Assembly (NCBI RefSeq): GCF_003814875.1
Contig: NZ_RKQF01000001.1
Span: 7,254,001-7,318,000 of the forward strand
Direction: 5' to 3'
Length of the DNA: 64,000 nucleotides
Source: Streptomyces sp. Ag109_O5-1
Lineage (GTDB): Bacteria > Actinomycetota > Actinomycetes > Streptomycetales > Streptomycetaceae
The position numbers and the translations under genes were made by a program. Within the stretch, counting starts at the first letter, position 1. Every line of letters starts with the position of its first letter. The notes below the pieces were generated by a model. That model was not told where the DNA came from. It worked only from the letters and a program-made list of their open reading frames with translations, and did no database searches. Below, piece after piece: positions 28,555 through 37,704 of this stretch.

Positions 28555-29181
28555 ATGACGACGAACGCCGAGGAGTCCCAGACGCGTCCGCGCCGACGAG
28601 CCCCCGCCGGGGCGGCCGTCCTGCGTGAGGACGTGACCGAGGCCATCCGGGCCGCCGTCTTCGAGGAACTCGCGGCGGTCGGGTACGCCAGGATGTCCAT
28701 CGAGGGCATCGCGCGCCGTGCGGGCGTCGGCAAGACCGCGGTCTACCGCCGCTGGCGCTCCAAGCTGCACCTGGTCCTCGACGTCGTCTCGGCCCTCGCC
28801 GTGATGGGCCTGCCGGTGCCCGACACCGGCTCCCTGGAGGGCGACCTGCGGCTGCTGTACGAGGTCACGTCCCGTGCGCTGCGCCACCCCGTCGCCTCGC
28901 AGATCATCCCCGACCTCCAGGCCGAGGCCGCCCGCAACCCGGACATCGCCGAGGCCATGCAGAAGACGCTGCGGGAGGGTCAGGAGGGCGTCGCCAGCAA
29001 GATCATCGAGTCGGCCCAGCGGCGCGGTGAACTCGCCGCGAGCCTCGACGACGACCTGGCCATGGACCTGATCTCCGGCCCGCTGTACTGGCGTTCGGTG
29101 GTGATCCGCTCCCCGAAGCTGCCGAAGGGGTACCTGGCGGCGCTGGCCCGTGGGACCACGGAGGCGCTGAAGGCGCTCTGA
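28555..29181 (+). CDS. TetR/AcrR-family transcriptional regulator
   Basis: 208 residues from ATG at 28555. The N-terminal helix-turn-helix (about 25-75: VTEAIRAAVFEELAAVGYAR, then IEGIARRAGVGKTAVYRRW) is clear. The C-terminal ligand domain resembles the TetR_C_16-like group (SQIIPDLQAEAARNPDIAEA). It is divergent from the exporter genes and followed by a DoxX gene. Two identical 19-base words in the divergent interval are the best candidates for its operator, so it probably regulates itself and perhaps the exporter. Confidence 0.92.
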   Translation: MTTNAEESQTRPRRRAPAGAAVLREDVTEAIRAAVFEELAAVGYARMSIEGIARRAGVGKTAVYRRWRSKLHLVLDVVSALAVMGLPVPDTGSLEGDLRLLYEVTSRALRHPVASQIIPDLQAEAARNPDIAEAMQKTLREGQEGVASKIIESAQRRGELAASLDDDLAMDLISGPLYWRSVVIRSPKLPKGYLAALARGTTEALKAL

Positions 29182-29198
29182 AGCACCTGACCGGGTGA

Positions 29199-29225
29199 TG
29201 TCACAGGCGGGACGGCCGTCTCGTC
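29199..29225 (+). promoter_or_regulatory. Probable ECF41 (SigJ-type) promoter of doxX-sigJ
   Basis: TGTCACA (29199-29205), then 16 bases, then CGTC (29222-29225), 38 bases before the doxX start. The reported consensus of ECF41 sigma factors is, as I recall it, TGTCACA at -35 and CGTC at -10. The encoded sigma factor is of that group, so autoregulation is likely. Confidence 0.7.
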
Positions 29226-29262
29226 GTAGGGGGCGCAGGCATCCTCGATCAAGGAGTGGACG

Positions 29263-29640
29263 ATGAACCTCGCCCTGTGGATCGCCGCCGGACTGCTCGC
29301 CGCGGTGGCTCTGACCGGTGGCATCACCAAGACGTTCGTGCCGAGACAGAAGCTGGCCGCGGCCCACGGCGGCGGCTGGACCGGTGACGTCGGCGACGGC
29401 TTCGTGAAGACGCTCGGCATCCTCGAACTCCTGGCCGCGGCGGGGCTCGTGCTGCCCGCCGTCACCGGTATCGCACCGGTACTGGTGCCGGTGACCGCCG
29501 TGTGCTGGATCCTGCTGATGGCCGGCGCGATGATCACCCACGGCCGGCGCGGTGAACGGGCGTTCGTGGCGCTGAACCTGGTCTACCTCGTGATCGCGCT
29601 GGCCGTCGCGGTGGGCCGGTTCGGCCCCGGGTCCTTCTGA
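29263..29640 (+). CDS. DoxX-family membrane protein
   Basis: 125 residues with AAGGAG well placed before the ATG. Four hydrophobic helices (LWIAAGLLAAVALTGGITK, LGILELLAAAGLVLPAVTGI, APVLVPVTAVCWILLMAGAM, FVALNLVYLVIALAVAVGRF) give the DoxX-like pattern. Members are thought to take part in redox processes, but the reaction is not known. The gene is directly upstream of an ECF41 sigma factor. ECF41 factors are typically linked to such oxidoreductase/DoxX-like genes and control them. Confidence 0.88.
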   Translation: MNLALWIAAGLLAAVALTGGITKTFVPRQKLAAAHGGGWTGDVGDGFVKTLGILELLAAAGLVLPAVTGIAPVLVPVTAVCWILLMAGAMITHGRRGERAFVALNLVYLVIALAVAVGRFGPGSF

Positions 29641-29675
29641 CCGGCCCGGCCGTGGTCGCCGAAGGGGGAGTGGAC

Positions 29676-30599
29676 ATGAACAGGACCGAGGAGTTCCAGG
29701 AACTGCGGCCGCTGCTGTTCTCCATCGCGTACCGGATCCTGGGCAGCGTGAGCGAGGCCGAGGACGCGGTGCAGGAGACCTGGCTGCGGTTCGAGGGCTC
29801 GCCGACGGAGGTGAGGTCGCCGAAGGCGTTCCTGTCTGCCGCGGTGACCCGGATCTCGATCGACGTACTGCGCTCGGCCCGCGTACGGCGCGAGGCGTAT
29901 GTCGGCCCGTGGTTCCCGGAGCCGCTGCTCGCCGACCCCTACGAGGATCCGGTGCGGTCGGCGGAGCTGGCCGACTCGGTGTCGATTGCGGCGCTGCTGC
30001 TCCTGGAGCGGCTCAGTCCCCTGGAGCGAGCCGTCTTCGTCCTTCGCGAGGTCTTCGACTTCGGCTTCCCCGAGGTCGCGTCGGCGGTGGGCCGCTCGGA
30101 GGCCGCGTGCCGTCAGCTGGCGGTCCGGGCCCGGCGCCACATGGCCGAGGGCCGCCCCCGCTTCGAAGCGGACCGGCGGGAGCGCGACGCACTGGCGTCC
30201 CGCTTCTTCGAGGCCCTCCACGAAGGCGACATGGCCGGCCTGCAGGACCTGCTCGCCGCCGACGTGTCGCTGGTCGGCGACGGCGGCGGCAAGGCCCCGC
30301 AGCTGGCCCGGGCGGTCGCCGGCGCGCAGAACGTGGCCCGCCTCCTCGCCGCCGTCTTCCCGGTGCTGGCCCGGGTCGAGGTGACCTGCGAACGGCACGA
30401 GGTCAACGGCCAGCCGGGCGCGGTCTTCCACGACCGCGACGGCAAGATCCTCCAGACCTTCGCCCTCGACATCCTCGACGGCCGCGTCCAGGCGATCCGC
30501 CTGGTCCTGAACCCCGACAAACTCGCCCACATGGGCCCGGTGGCGGACGCCTGGGCCGTCTCGGAGCAGCTCAGACAGGCCCGCCGCACCACGAACTGA
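29676..30599 (+). CDS. sigJ: ECF41-group RNA polymerase sigma factor (SigJ family)
   Basis: 307 residues from ATG at 29676 with GAAGGGGGAG upstream. Sigma region 2 (LRPLLFSIAYRILGSVSEAE, DAVQETWLRFEG) and region 4 (LSPLERAVFVLREVFDFGFP, then RSEAACRQLAVRARRHM) are joined by the ECF41 W-F-P-E-P motif (79-83). A C-terminal SnoaL-like regulatory domain (about 168-300) follows and contains the group's DGGGK (202-206) and NPDKL (279-283) motifs. This fused domain replaces an anti-sigma factor. It shares a transcript with doxX, 35 bases upstream. Confidence 0.93.
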   Translation: MNRTEEFQELRPLLFSIAYRILGSVSEAEDAVQETWLRFEGSPTEVRSPKAFLSAAVTRISIDVLRSARVRREAYVGPWFPEPLLADPYEDPVRSAELADSVSIAALLLLERLSPLERAVFVLREVFDFGFPEVASAVGRSEAACRQLAVRARRHMAEGRPRFEADRRERDALASRFFEALHEGDMAGLQDLLAADVSLVGDGGGKAPQLARAVAGAQNVARLLAAVFPVLARVEVTCERHEVNGQPGAVFHDRDGKILQTFALDILDGRVQAIRLVLNPDKLAHMGPVADAWAVSEQLRQARRTTN

Positions 30600-30900
30600 C
30601 CACCCCACCTCACCCCACGAACCCGACCGCCGGACCGGGGTGACAGACATCGTCCGGCTCCGGCCCGGTGCACAGAGCGGGCGCGCGGCTTGACTCCGGC
30701 CCGGTATGCGGGACCGCCCAGGGCCGTCTCGGGGCTCGAGCGTGGCTCGGTCCCGAGGGGCGTCTGTGGGCTGTGCGGGGGCAGCCTCCGGGGCGGTCAG
30801 GGGTTCGCCCGGGGGTGTCTCCGAGTTTGTGTGTGGCAGTCCGGGACGGTCTCGGGCTTAGTGCGGGACCGTCCCTGGCTGCCTCCGGGGCCGTGTGGAC
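30600..30900. other. Intergenic region between sigJ and galE
   Basis: 301 bases between convergent genes. Loose repeats of GGGACCG and GGTCTCGGG occur, but no gene, clean terminator or ordered array is visible. Confidence 0.5.
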
Positions 30901-31881
30901 TCAGCCCCTGGCCGCCTCCGGGTGCAGGCGTACCCAGCCCTCCCAGGCCGAGGTGATCATGTCCCGGATGTCGTGTTTGGCCTTCCAGGCGAGTTCGGTG
31001 GTGATGCGGTCCGCGGAGGCGACCACGCGGGCCGGGTCGCCGGGGCGGCGGGGGGCGACGGCCGGAGGGAGGTCGTAGCCGGTGACCGCGTTGATGCGGT
31101 CGATCATCTCGCGGACCGACACGCCCTCCCCGCGCCCGATGTTGAGGGTCAGCTCGCGGCCCGGCTCGGCCTGGAGGGCGCGGGCCGCGGCCACATGGGC
31201 CTCGGCCAGGTCCACCACGTGGATGTAGTCGCGGATGGTGGTGCCGTCCGGCGTCGGGTAGTCGTCGCCGAAGATGCGCGGCGGGGCGTTCTCCGTGAGT
31301 TTCTCGAAGACCATGGGGACGATGTTGAAGACGCCGACGTCGGCGAGTTCGGGGCTCGCCGCACCCGCCACGTTGAAGTAGCGCAGGGAGGCCGTCGAGA
31401 GACCGGTCGCCCGGCCGGTCGCGCGGACCAGCCACTCGCCCGCCAGCTTCGTCTCGCCGTACGGCGACATCGGCGCGCACGGCGTCTCCTCCGTCACCAG
31501 TTCGACGTCCGGCATGCCGTAGACCGCCGCGGAGGAGGAGAACACGAAGGAGGGAACGCCCGCCTCCGTCACCGCCTGGAGCAGCACCCGCAGGCCTTCG
31601 ACGTTCTCGTGGTAGTAGTGCAGGGGACGCTCCACCGACTCGCCCACCTGCTTCTTCGCCGCCAGGTGCACCACCCCGGTCACCTCGTGCTCGGCCAGGG
31701 CACGCGCGACCTTCTCGCCGTCCAGCGTCGAGCCCGTCACCAGCGGGACGTCCTCGGGCAGACGCCCGGCGATACCGGTGGACAGGTCGTCGTACACCAC
31801 CGTCCGTTCGCCCGCCTCGGTCATCGCGCGTACGACATGCGCCCCGATGTAACCGGCGCCGCCGGTGATCAGCCAGGTCAT
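30901..31881 (-). CDS. galE: UDP-glucose 4-epimerase
   Basis: 326 residues, an extended short-chain dehydrogenase fold. The NAD motif is at the N-terminus (LITGGAGYIGAHV), the Ser of the active site in FVFSSSAAVYG, and the Tyr-Lys pair in SPYGETKLAGEW. TIRDYIHVVDLAEAHVAA is the family's sugar-binding segment. It interconverts UDP-glucose and UDP-galactose, supplying galactosyl units for envelope polymers or entering galactose into metabolism. It stands alone on the minus strand, upstream of sigJ in convergent orientation and next to membrane glycosyltransferase genes. Confidence 0.95.
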   Translation of the reverse strand: MTWLITGGAGYIGAHVVRAMTEAGERTVVYDDLSTGIAGRLPEDVPLVTGSTLDGEKVARALAEHEVTGVVHLAAKKQVGESVERPLHYYHENVEGLRVLLQAVTEAGVPSFVFSSSAAVYGMPDVELVTEETPCAPMSPYGETKLAGEWLVRATGRATGLSTASLRYFNVAGAASPELADVGVFNIVPMVFEKLTENAPPRIFGDDYPTPDGTTIRDYIHVVDLAEAHVAAARALQAEPGRELTLNIGRGEGVSVREMIDRINAVTGYDLPPAVAPRRPGDPARVVASADRITTELAWKAKHDIRDMITSAWEGWVRLHPEAARG

Positions 31882-31920
31882 GTGTGGCGGTCCCCTCCGT
31901 CTGTCAGCCCGTGGTGTTCG

Positions 31921-33300
31921 TCAGCCGCGGTCAACCTTCAGTGAAGCAGGTGCCGGCGACAACAGCGGACGGCTGATGTGGCTCCCCGTCGTCCACGGGA
32001 TCCGCACGACGGCTCCCGGGCGGCGCGTGGCGCGCCACAGGCGGGTGAAGGAGAGGACGGCGGCGGTGGCCAGCAGGCCGTTGCGGGCGAGCATCAGCAG
32101 GCAGCCCGTCCAGGTGCAGCCGATGACCTCGGAGTAGTAGGCGGGGTAGGCGACGGAGCTGATCGCGGTCGCCGCCGCGATCAGCGCGGCGACCGGGCGC
32201 TGTGTGGTGTGCCGGGACGTCAGGCACACGGCGGCCAGGCCCAGCAGCCAGATCATGTACTGCGGGCTGATCACGCGGCTGGTGACGGTGAAGAGAAGCA
32301 CGGCGCTCAGCGCCGCGTCGTACGGGGTGGCCGCGGTCCAGTGACTGGCGCGGACGCGCCACAGCACCAGGAGCGCGAAGGCGGCCGCGGTGAGCGCGAG
32401 GGACGCGGTCGCGACGGCGTGCACATGCGGGCCGACGAATTCCATCGCGCCGTACCGGTAGCGGACCGTGCCCCGCCAGCCGGCGTGCCGCGCCAGGCTG
32501 AGGGCGGTGCCGCCGAGGGACTCGATCTGCACACCCCGGCCGCCCTGTTGGCGGAGAAAGGCCAGGGGGTTGCGGAACGAGAGGAGGAACGCGGTGAGGG
32601 TCACGGCCCCGGTCAGGGCCGCGGACAGCCAGGCCGAGCGGGTCGGGCGCCCGCGCGGGATTCCCAGCAGCGCCAGCGCCGGCCACACCTTCACCAGCGC
32701 GCCCAGTGCCGCGAGCGCCCCGCACGCGCGCGTGGAGCGCGACAACGCCAGCAGGGAGAGCACGGCGAAGGCGGTGACCTCCACGTCGTAGCGGACGAGC
32801 GGGAGGTGCAGCAGCAGGGGGAGACCGCCGGTCCAGAACGCGGCGCCCAGGAGAGTACGGCCGCGACGCCGGCCCGCGTGGGCGAGCGCCGCCGTGATCA
32901 GCGCGTCGCTGGCCAGGGTGAGCGCCACGAACGCCTGGAAGTAGCTGAGCCCGGGAACCAGTCCCGGCGCGAACAGCACCGCACCGGCGCCCGGCGGGTA
33001 CTGCCACAACCTGTCGTGCGCCGGGAACGCGCCGTGCGACAGGACGCCGTACCAGTGGAAGTACAGCCGCCACACTTCGCGCGCGACCGCTCCGTGTCCC
33101 AGGACTCGCTCGTTGTTGTGGGCGAGGAGCCACAGCATCGACGCGCGCGTGGCGAGCCAGGCGACGGCGAGACAGAGGAGACGTGCGAGATGCGGCGGAC
33201 AGGGGATGCGCCCGGACCGCGGGAGGCGCGGGAGGCGCGGGAGTCGAACAGCCGGGGCGAACGGGACGCGTGGGAGCGGGAAGTACGGGCGGCGATTCAT
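31921..33300 (-). CDS. Membrane glycosyltransferase, GT87/DUF2029-like
   Basis: 459 residues from ATG at 33300. An Arg/Pro-rich N-terminus is followed by about ten to twelve membrane helices. The loop after the first helix has YFHWYGVLSHGAFPAHDRLW and YPPGAGAVLFAPG, the pattern typical of polyprenol-phosphate-mannose-dependent GT-C mannosyltransferases (GT87). It probably adds a sugar outside the membrane from a polyprenyl-phosphate donor; acceptor unknown. Divergent from a second GT-C gene 91 bases away. The upstream region lacks a clear ribosome site. Confidence 0.8.
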   Translation of the reverse strand: MNRRPYFPLPRVPFAPAVRLPRLPRLPRSGRIPCPPHLARLLCLAVAWLATRASMLWLLAHNNERVLGHGAVAREVWRLYFHWYGVLSHGAFPAHDRLWQYPPGAGAVLFAPGLVPGLSYFQAFVALTLASDALITAALAHAGRRRGRTLLGAAFWTGGLPLLLHLPLVRYDVEVTAFAVLSLLALSRSTRACGALAALGALVKVWPALALLGIPRGRPTRSAWLSAALTGAVTLTAFLLSFRNPLAFLRQQGGRGVQIESLGGTALSLARHAGWRGTVRYRYGAMEFVGPHVHAVATASLALTAAAFALLVLWRVRASHWTAATPYDAALSAVLLFTVTSRVISPQYMIWLLGLAAVCLTSRHTTQRPVAALIAAATAISSVAYPAYYSEVIGCTWTGCLLMLARNGLLATAAVLSFTRLWRATRRPGAVVRIPWTTGSHISRPLLSPAPASLKVDRG

Positions 33301-33391
33301 CAACTGCGAGCGTAAGCCGCCCGGATGGTGTATTCATGCCGATACGCCGTCAATACATGGCAAATATTGGCTAATCGCAAAAGATCGGGCC

Positions 33392-35047
33392 GTGGTGAGC
33401 ATCGGGCCTCTTGAAAAAGCACATCCGCTGAAAGCACATGCGCAGAAAGCGCGGGCGCGGAAGGTACAGGCGCAGAAGGTACAGGCGCAGCAAGCGGATC
33501 CGCGAACATCGCGGACGGCGGAAGCCGGCCGTGCGCGCCGTCCCCTCGTCGTGGCCGCCCCGGCCGCGGTGATGCTCGCGATCGGGCTCTGGGGGCTCCA
33601 TCGCGGCGGGATGTGGCGCGACGAAGCCGTCACCTACCAGGTCGCCCGGCGCACGGTCCCGCAGATCTGGCGGCTGCTGCACGGCGTGGACGCCGTGCAC
33701 GGCCTGTACTACCTGCTGATGCACCTCGTCCTCGCCGCCGACCCCGGCCACCCCGGCGAGGTCGTCCTGCGGCTGCCCTCGGTCTGCGCGGCGGCCGTCA
33801 CCGCGGCGCTGGTGGCCACCCTCGGCGCCCGCCTCGCCCGGCCGCGCGTCGGCCTGTGGGCCGGACTGCTGTATGCGGTCACGCCCCTGGTCGGCCACTA
33901 CGCGCAGGAGGGCCGCTCCTACGCCCTCGTCGCCGCGGGCGCCACCGGCGCGACGCTGCTCTTCGCCCGGGCGGCGACGGAAGGCGGCCGCCGGGCCTGG
34001 TGCCAATACGGCGCCGTCCTCGGAGTCACCTGCTGGCTGCACGAGTTCGCGGTCCTGCTGCTGCTCGCGCACGCGGGAACCCTGGTGCTGGCCCGTTCGT
34101 CGGGAAGGGTGTGGCGGGGGTGGTGCTGCGCGGCCGGGGGCGTGGCGCTGTCGCTGCTGCCGATGGTCGTCGTCTCGCACGGGCAGTCGGCCCAGGTCGC
34201 ATGGCTCACGGAGCCGGACCTGGAGACCGCGCAGGATCTGCTGCGCCAGTACCTCGGCCCGACGGACCGGGTGTACTGGGCGTGCCTGGCGCTCGCGCTG
34301 CTCGGGCTGACCCGGCTGGTGGGCCGGCGCGGTGAGGTGACCCTCGCGGCGGTCGCACTGCCGCTGGCGGTGCTGCCGCCGGTGGCGTTGATGCTGGCCT
34401 CGCAGCTCACACCGCTGTACGTCGACCGGTATGTGCTGTACGCGCTCGCCGGGGCGCCGCTGCTGGTGGCGCTCGGCGCGGACCGGGTCGCCGGGGTGCT
34501 CGGCCGGCTCTGGCCCCGCGGCACCGCGATCACGCCCCGGTCGCCCGCGTTCACCCTGGCGGGGGTACTGGCGGTCGTCCTCGCCTTCACCCACCAGGTT
34601 CCGCTGCTGCGGTCGGACCGGGTGGCGGGCACCCGCCCAGACGACCTCGGAGCGGTGGCAAGGGCCGTGGCCCGTACGCTGCGGCCAGGCGACCCGGTGC
34701 TGTTCCTGCCGGCGCATGCGCGCGGGGCGGAGCTCGCGTATCCCGCCGACTTCACCCGCACGCGGGACATCGCACTGGCCGAGTCGGGGCCGGCGTCGGG
34801 GACGTTGTACGGGCGTGAGGTGGGGGCGGCGACGCTGCGGCGGCGGTTGGCGGGGGTCGACGAGGTGTGGGCCGTGATGGAGAAGTATGCGCTGGTGAGC
34901 GGGTACCGGCCGCGGCTGCCGACGGAGCGGGCCAAACTCGCCGTGCTGAACCAGCAGTTCGTGCTTCGGCAGGAGATGGTCATCGATCGGGTGGCGCTTC
35001 GGTTGTATGTGCGGCCGATCCAGGCGGATGCGGGCGGGTCCGGCTGA
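33392..35047 (+). CDS. Membrane glycosyltransferase, GT39/ArnT-like
   Basis: 551 residues if the GTG at 33392 is the start; 33395 is an alternative, and a later ATG at 33571 would drop the repeat-bearing tail. After the cytoplasmic tail there are about ten membrane helices. The first loop carries WGLHRGGMWRDEAVTYQVAR with the acidic residues usual for GT-C catalytic loops; RLPSVCAAAVTAALV and YAVTPLVGHYAQEGRSYAL follow, as in the PMT/ArnT-like (glycosyltransferase 39) group. It likely uses a polyprenyl-phosphate sugar. The C-terminal ~150 residues form a soluble external domain. A Streptomyces repeat and a hairpin lie downstream. Confidence 0.8.
   Translation: MVSIGPLEKAHPLKAHAQKARARKVQAQKVQAQQADPRTSRTAEAGRARRPLVVAAPAAVMLAIGLWGLHRGGMWRDEAVTYQVARRTVPQIWRLLHGVDAVHGLYYLLMHLVLAADPGHPGEVVLRLPSVCAAAVTAALVATLGARLARPRVGLWAGLLYAVTPLVGHYAQEGRSYALVAAGATGATLLFARAATEGGRRAWCQYGAVLGVTCWLHEFAVLLLLAHAGTLVLARSSGRVWRGWCCAAGGVALSLLPMVVVSHGQSAQVAWLTEPDLETAQDLLRQYLGPTDRVYWACLALALLGLTRLVGRRGEVTLAAVALPLAVLPPVALMLASQLTPLYVDRYVLYALAGAPLLVALGADRVAGVLGRLWPRGTAITPRSPAFTLAGVLAVVLAFTHQVPLLRSDRVAGTRPDDLGAVARAVARTLRPGDPVLFLPAHARGAELAYPADFTRTRDIALAESGPASGTLYGREVGAATLRRRLAGVDEVWAVMEKYALVSGYRPRLPTERAKLAVLNQQFVLRQEMVIDRVALRLYVRPIQADAGGSG
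33416..33490 (+). repeat. 15-bp coding tandem repeat, five copies
   Basis: Five 15-base units give the peptide repeats KAHPL, KAHAQ, KARAR, KVQAQ and KVQAQ; the last two units (33461-33490) are identical in DNA. They form a basic cytoplasmic tail at the start of the GT39-like protein. Confidence 0.8.
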
Positions 35048-35066
35048 GTCCCGGCTTTCGGCCGGT

Positions 35067-35116
35067 GGGGGCTGATCGCGCCCGCGCGGCGGTGGCCGCA
35101 GATCGACAACAGCCCC
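35067..35116. repeat. Streptomyces-type dispersed intergenic repeat
   Basis: GGGGCTG (35068-35074) pairs with CAGCCCC (35110-35116), enclosing CGCGCCCGCGCGGCGG. Close relatives of this sequence occur between genes throughout Streptomyces genomes, from memory. It lies between convergent genes. Confidence 0.6.
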
Positions 35117-35138
35117 GCGCCCCTAGAAGAAGGGGCGC
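35117..35138. terminator. Hairpin between the GT39-like gene and ohrR
   Basis: GCGCCCCT (35117-35124) pairs with AGGGGCGC (35131-35138) with a six-base loop and TT after it. It ends two bases from the ohrR stop on the other strand. Confidence 0.7.
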
Positions 35139-35139
35139 T

Positions 35140-35622
35140 TCAGCACGAGCCTTCTTCCAGGGCGGCGGCATCCAGCGTTCCCGTCAGCTGGTCCAGCCGC
35201 GCCTTCAGGTCCCGGATCTCGTCCACGTCGAAGCCCGTCGCCGCCACGATCCTCCGCGGCACCTCCAGCGCCTGCTCCCGCAGCGCCACGCCCGCCTCCG
35301 TCAGCCGTACCTCCACCGAACGCTCGTCCCGGGCGCTGCGCTCGCGGTGTACCAGGCCCGCCGCCTCCAGGCGCTTGAGCAGGGGTGACAGGGTGCCGGA
35401 GTCCAGGCGCAGGTGTTCGCCGAGCTTCTTGACCGGAAGGTCGCCCTGTTCCCACAGCACCAGCATCACCAGGTACTGCGGGTAGGTGAGCCCGAGGTCC
35501 TTGAGGATCACGCGGTAGACGCTGTTGAAGGCGCGGGACGCGGCGTGCAGGGAGAAGCAGATCTGGCGGTCCAGGCGGAGCCACTCCGCTTCGGGGGCCG
35601 GTGTCGGGGTTGTCGCGGTCAT
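35140..35622 (-). CDS. ohrR: MarR-family organic-peroxide sensor OhrR
   Basis: 160 residues. The redox Cys is Cys22 in the N-terminal RQICFSLHAASRAFN segment, matching the reactive Cys of OhrR. The winged helix (about 50-115) has LGLTYPQYLVMLVLWEQG and DSGTLSPLLKRLEAAGLV. A second Cys at the very C-terminus (Cys160) could be the resolving partner of a two-Cys type. It represses ohr until organic hydroperoxide oxidises it. Divergent from ohr, with dyad sequences in the shared promoter region. Confidence 0.93.
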   Translation of the reverse strand: MTATTPTPAPEAEWLRLDRQICFSLHAASRAFNSVYRVILKDLGLTYPQYLVMLVLWEQGDLPVKKLGEHLRLDSGTLSPLLKRLEAAGLVHRERSARDERSVEVRLTEAGVALREQALEVPRRIVAATGFDVDEIRDLKARLDQLTGTLDAAALEEGSC

Positions 35623-35665
35623 GGCTCAAGCGTAGCGCTTGCGAGCCATTAAGTTGTGCGCAACT
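35622..35665. promoter_or_regulatory. Candidate OhrR operators in the ohrR-ohr divergent region
   Basis: Two dyads: TGGCTC (35622-35627) with GAGCCA (35643-35648), overlapping the ohrR start codon, and AGTTG-TGCG-CAACT (35652-35665). The second lies about 85 bases before ohr. Either could hold an OhrR dimer. Confidence 0.5.
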
Positions 35666-35747
35666 GAATTGTGTGCTCTACTTGTGGTCGTGAGGGCGGC
35701 CGGAACAGGGCCGCCGGAACACCGAACTTCGAGAGGGATGGTCTTCC

Positions 35748-36150
<403 letters not shown>

Positions 36151-36164
<14 letters not shown>

Positions 36165-37632
36165 TCACCCCGGGTACCTCCCTCCTACGGGTGAGCCGCG
36201 CGAGCACCTCCCCGGTCCGCCGGCTCCAGTCCACGACCACCGCCTCCTCGGGCAGCCGCTCCTGCCGCGTCAGCAGCAGCCAGCGCACCCGGGGGCGGTG
36301 GTCGTGGCCGTCGGCCAGCTCGATGCCGTAACCGGGGAGCAGCCGGACGGCGTAGTAGGCGTCCGTGGCCACCGGTTCCCCGGGGCCGATGTGCCGGGCC
36401 GCCCAGTCGTACGACGGCCAGCGCGGCGGCTGTGCGAAACCGACCGGATCCACCGAGCGCGGTACCACCGCCCCGGCCTGCGCGGCCAGAAAGCCCAGGC
36501 AGGCCCCGCCGGCCGCGGCCCAGCCGAGCGCCCGCCGCCACCCGGGCCAGGGCCTCTCCGCCGCCAGCTCCACGGCCAGCGCGCACTGCGGTGCCAGCAG
36601 GGCGAGCCCGAGCAGCGTGCCGAAGCCGTACGCCGTCACCAGGCACTCCAGCGCGAACAGCAGGACCAGCGGCTCACGCCAGGCCGCGAGCCACACCGCC
36701 CGCCGGGACACCCCCGTGGCCCCCCGCCAGGACACCCGCGCGGCCGCCCGGCCGGACACCTGCCCCGCGGCCCGCCGCGCCCGCAGCCACAGTGCCGGCA
36801 CCCCCAGCAGCAGCGCCAGCCAGCACCGGCCCGTCAGCCCGTCGTACGGCTGCGGCAGCAGCCGCGCGTGCGCCCCGCATCCGGCCACCCCGGTCGCCAC
36901 CGCGCACATCAGCCCCCACCGCCCCCACACCGCGCCCCGCCATCCCCGCTGCCAACCCGCCGCGAACGCCACCGCCCCGGCCCCCGCCCCGATGCCGGTC
37001 ACCGGGTCGATCAGCGCCACCACCCCGTACAGCGCCCCGAGCGCCGCGTACCCGGACAGGCTGCGCAGGCCGGTCGGGCCGACATAGCGCACCCGGCGCA
37101 GATCACGCGCCCGGGTGCCGGTCAGGGCCCAGGCCCAGAAGGTGAGGCCGAGAGCGAACGCGGACGGGTAACCGAGGCTGCCGGACAGCGGCAGCAAGGC
37201 CAGCGAGCCGGCGCCCCGGCCCGGTGCCGTGCCCCAGAGCACGGCCATGAAGCCCAGCGCCAGCACCGGTGCCCAGGGCCGCGGGGTGAGGACGCGGACC
37301 AGTCGGCCGAGGCCCGTCAGCAGGACCAGCAGATTGACCGGCCCGCACACCCGCAGCAGCTGCCAGCCCGTCAGCCCGGTCAGCCGGGCGAGCGCGCCCT
37401 GCGCGAGCACATACGGGGACACGGCACCTGCCGCCAGGCCCGCCCGCAGCCGCTCCACCGCCGCCGCGTGCTGACCGGCCTCGCAGCACGGCGGCACCCG
37501 CCAGTACGCCAAGGTCAGCAGCAGCCAGAACAGCAGGCCGAAGACCTGGTACGGGGTGAGTCTCCGGACCCGGCCGCCGCGCAGGGCGGTGGAGCCGTGT
37601 ACGGCGCGCCGGACCAGGGCGTCGGTGCTCAC
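36151..37632 (-). CDS. Polytopic membrane protein, possibly GT-C-like
   Basis: 493 residues from GTG at 37632, with about ten membrane helices and a soluble C-terminus. The N-terminal loop YWRVPPCCEAGQHAAAVERL is followed by alternating hydrophobic segments; a degenerate Gly/Ala/Arg-rich loop (GQVSGRAAARVSWRGATGVS) sits near the middle. Near the end, WPSYDWAARHIGPGEPVATD looks like the external domain of GT-C-type proteins. I cannot assign a reaction. It is the last of five co-directional genes with three TagF-like transferases, 72 bases after the previous gene, so an envelope glycan role is likely. Confidence 0.7.
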
Positions 37633-37704
37633 CGGGGAGAGCGGACAGGGCGGACCATTTGCCGAGTTTTCCCGTCCGCCCCGGCCGCTTTGCCGTCCAT
37701 CACC

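Noticed and set aside
30600..30900. Possible small gene after sigJ
   Set aside because: No frame has a start with a ribosome site or a protein-like composition; only loose GC-rich repeats are present.
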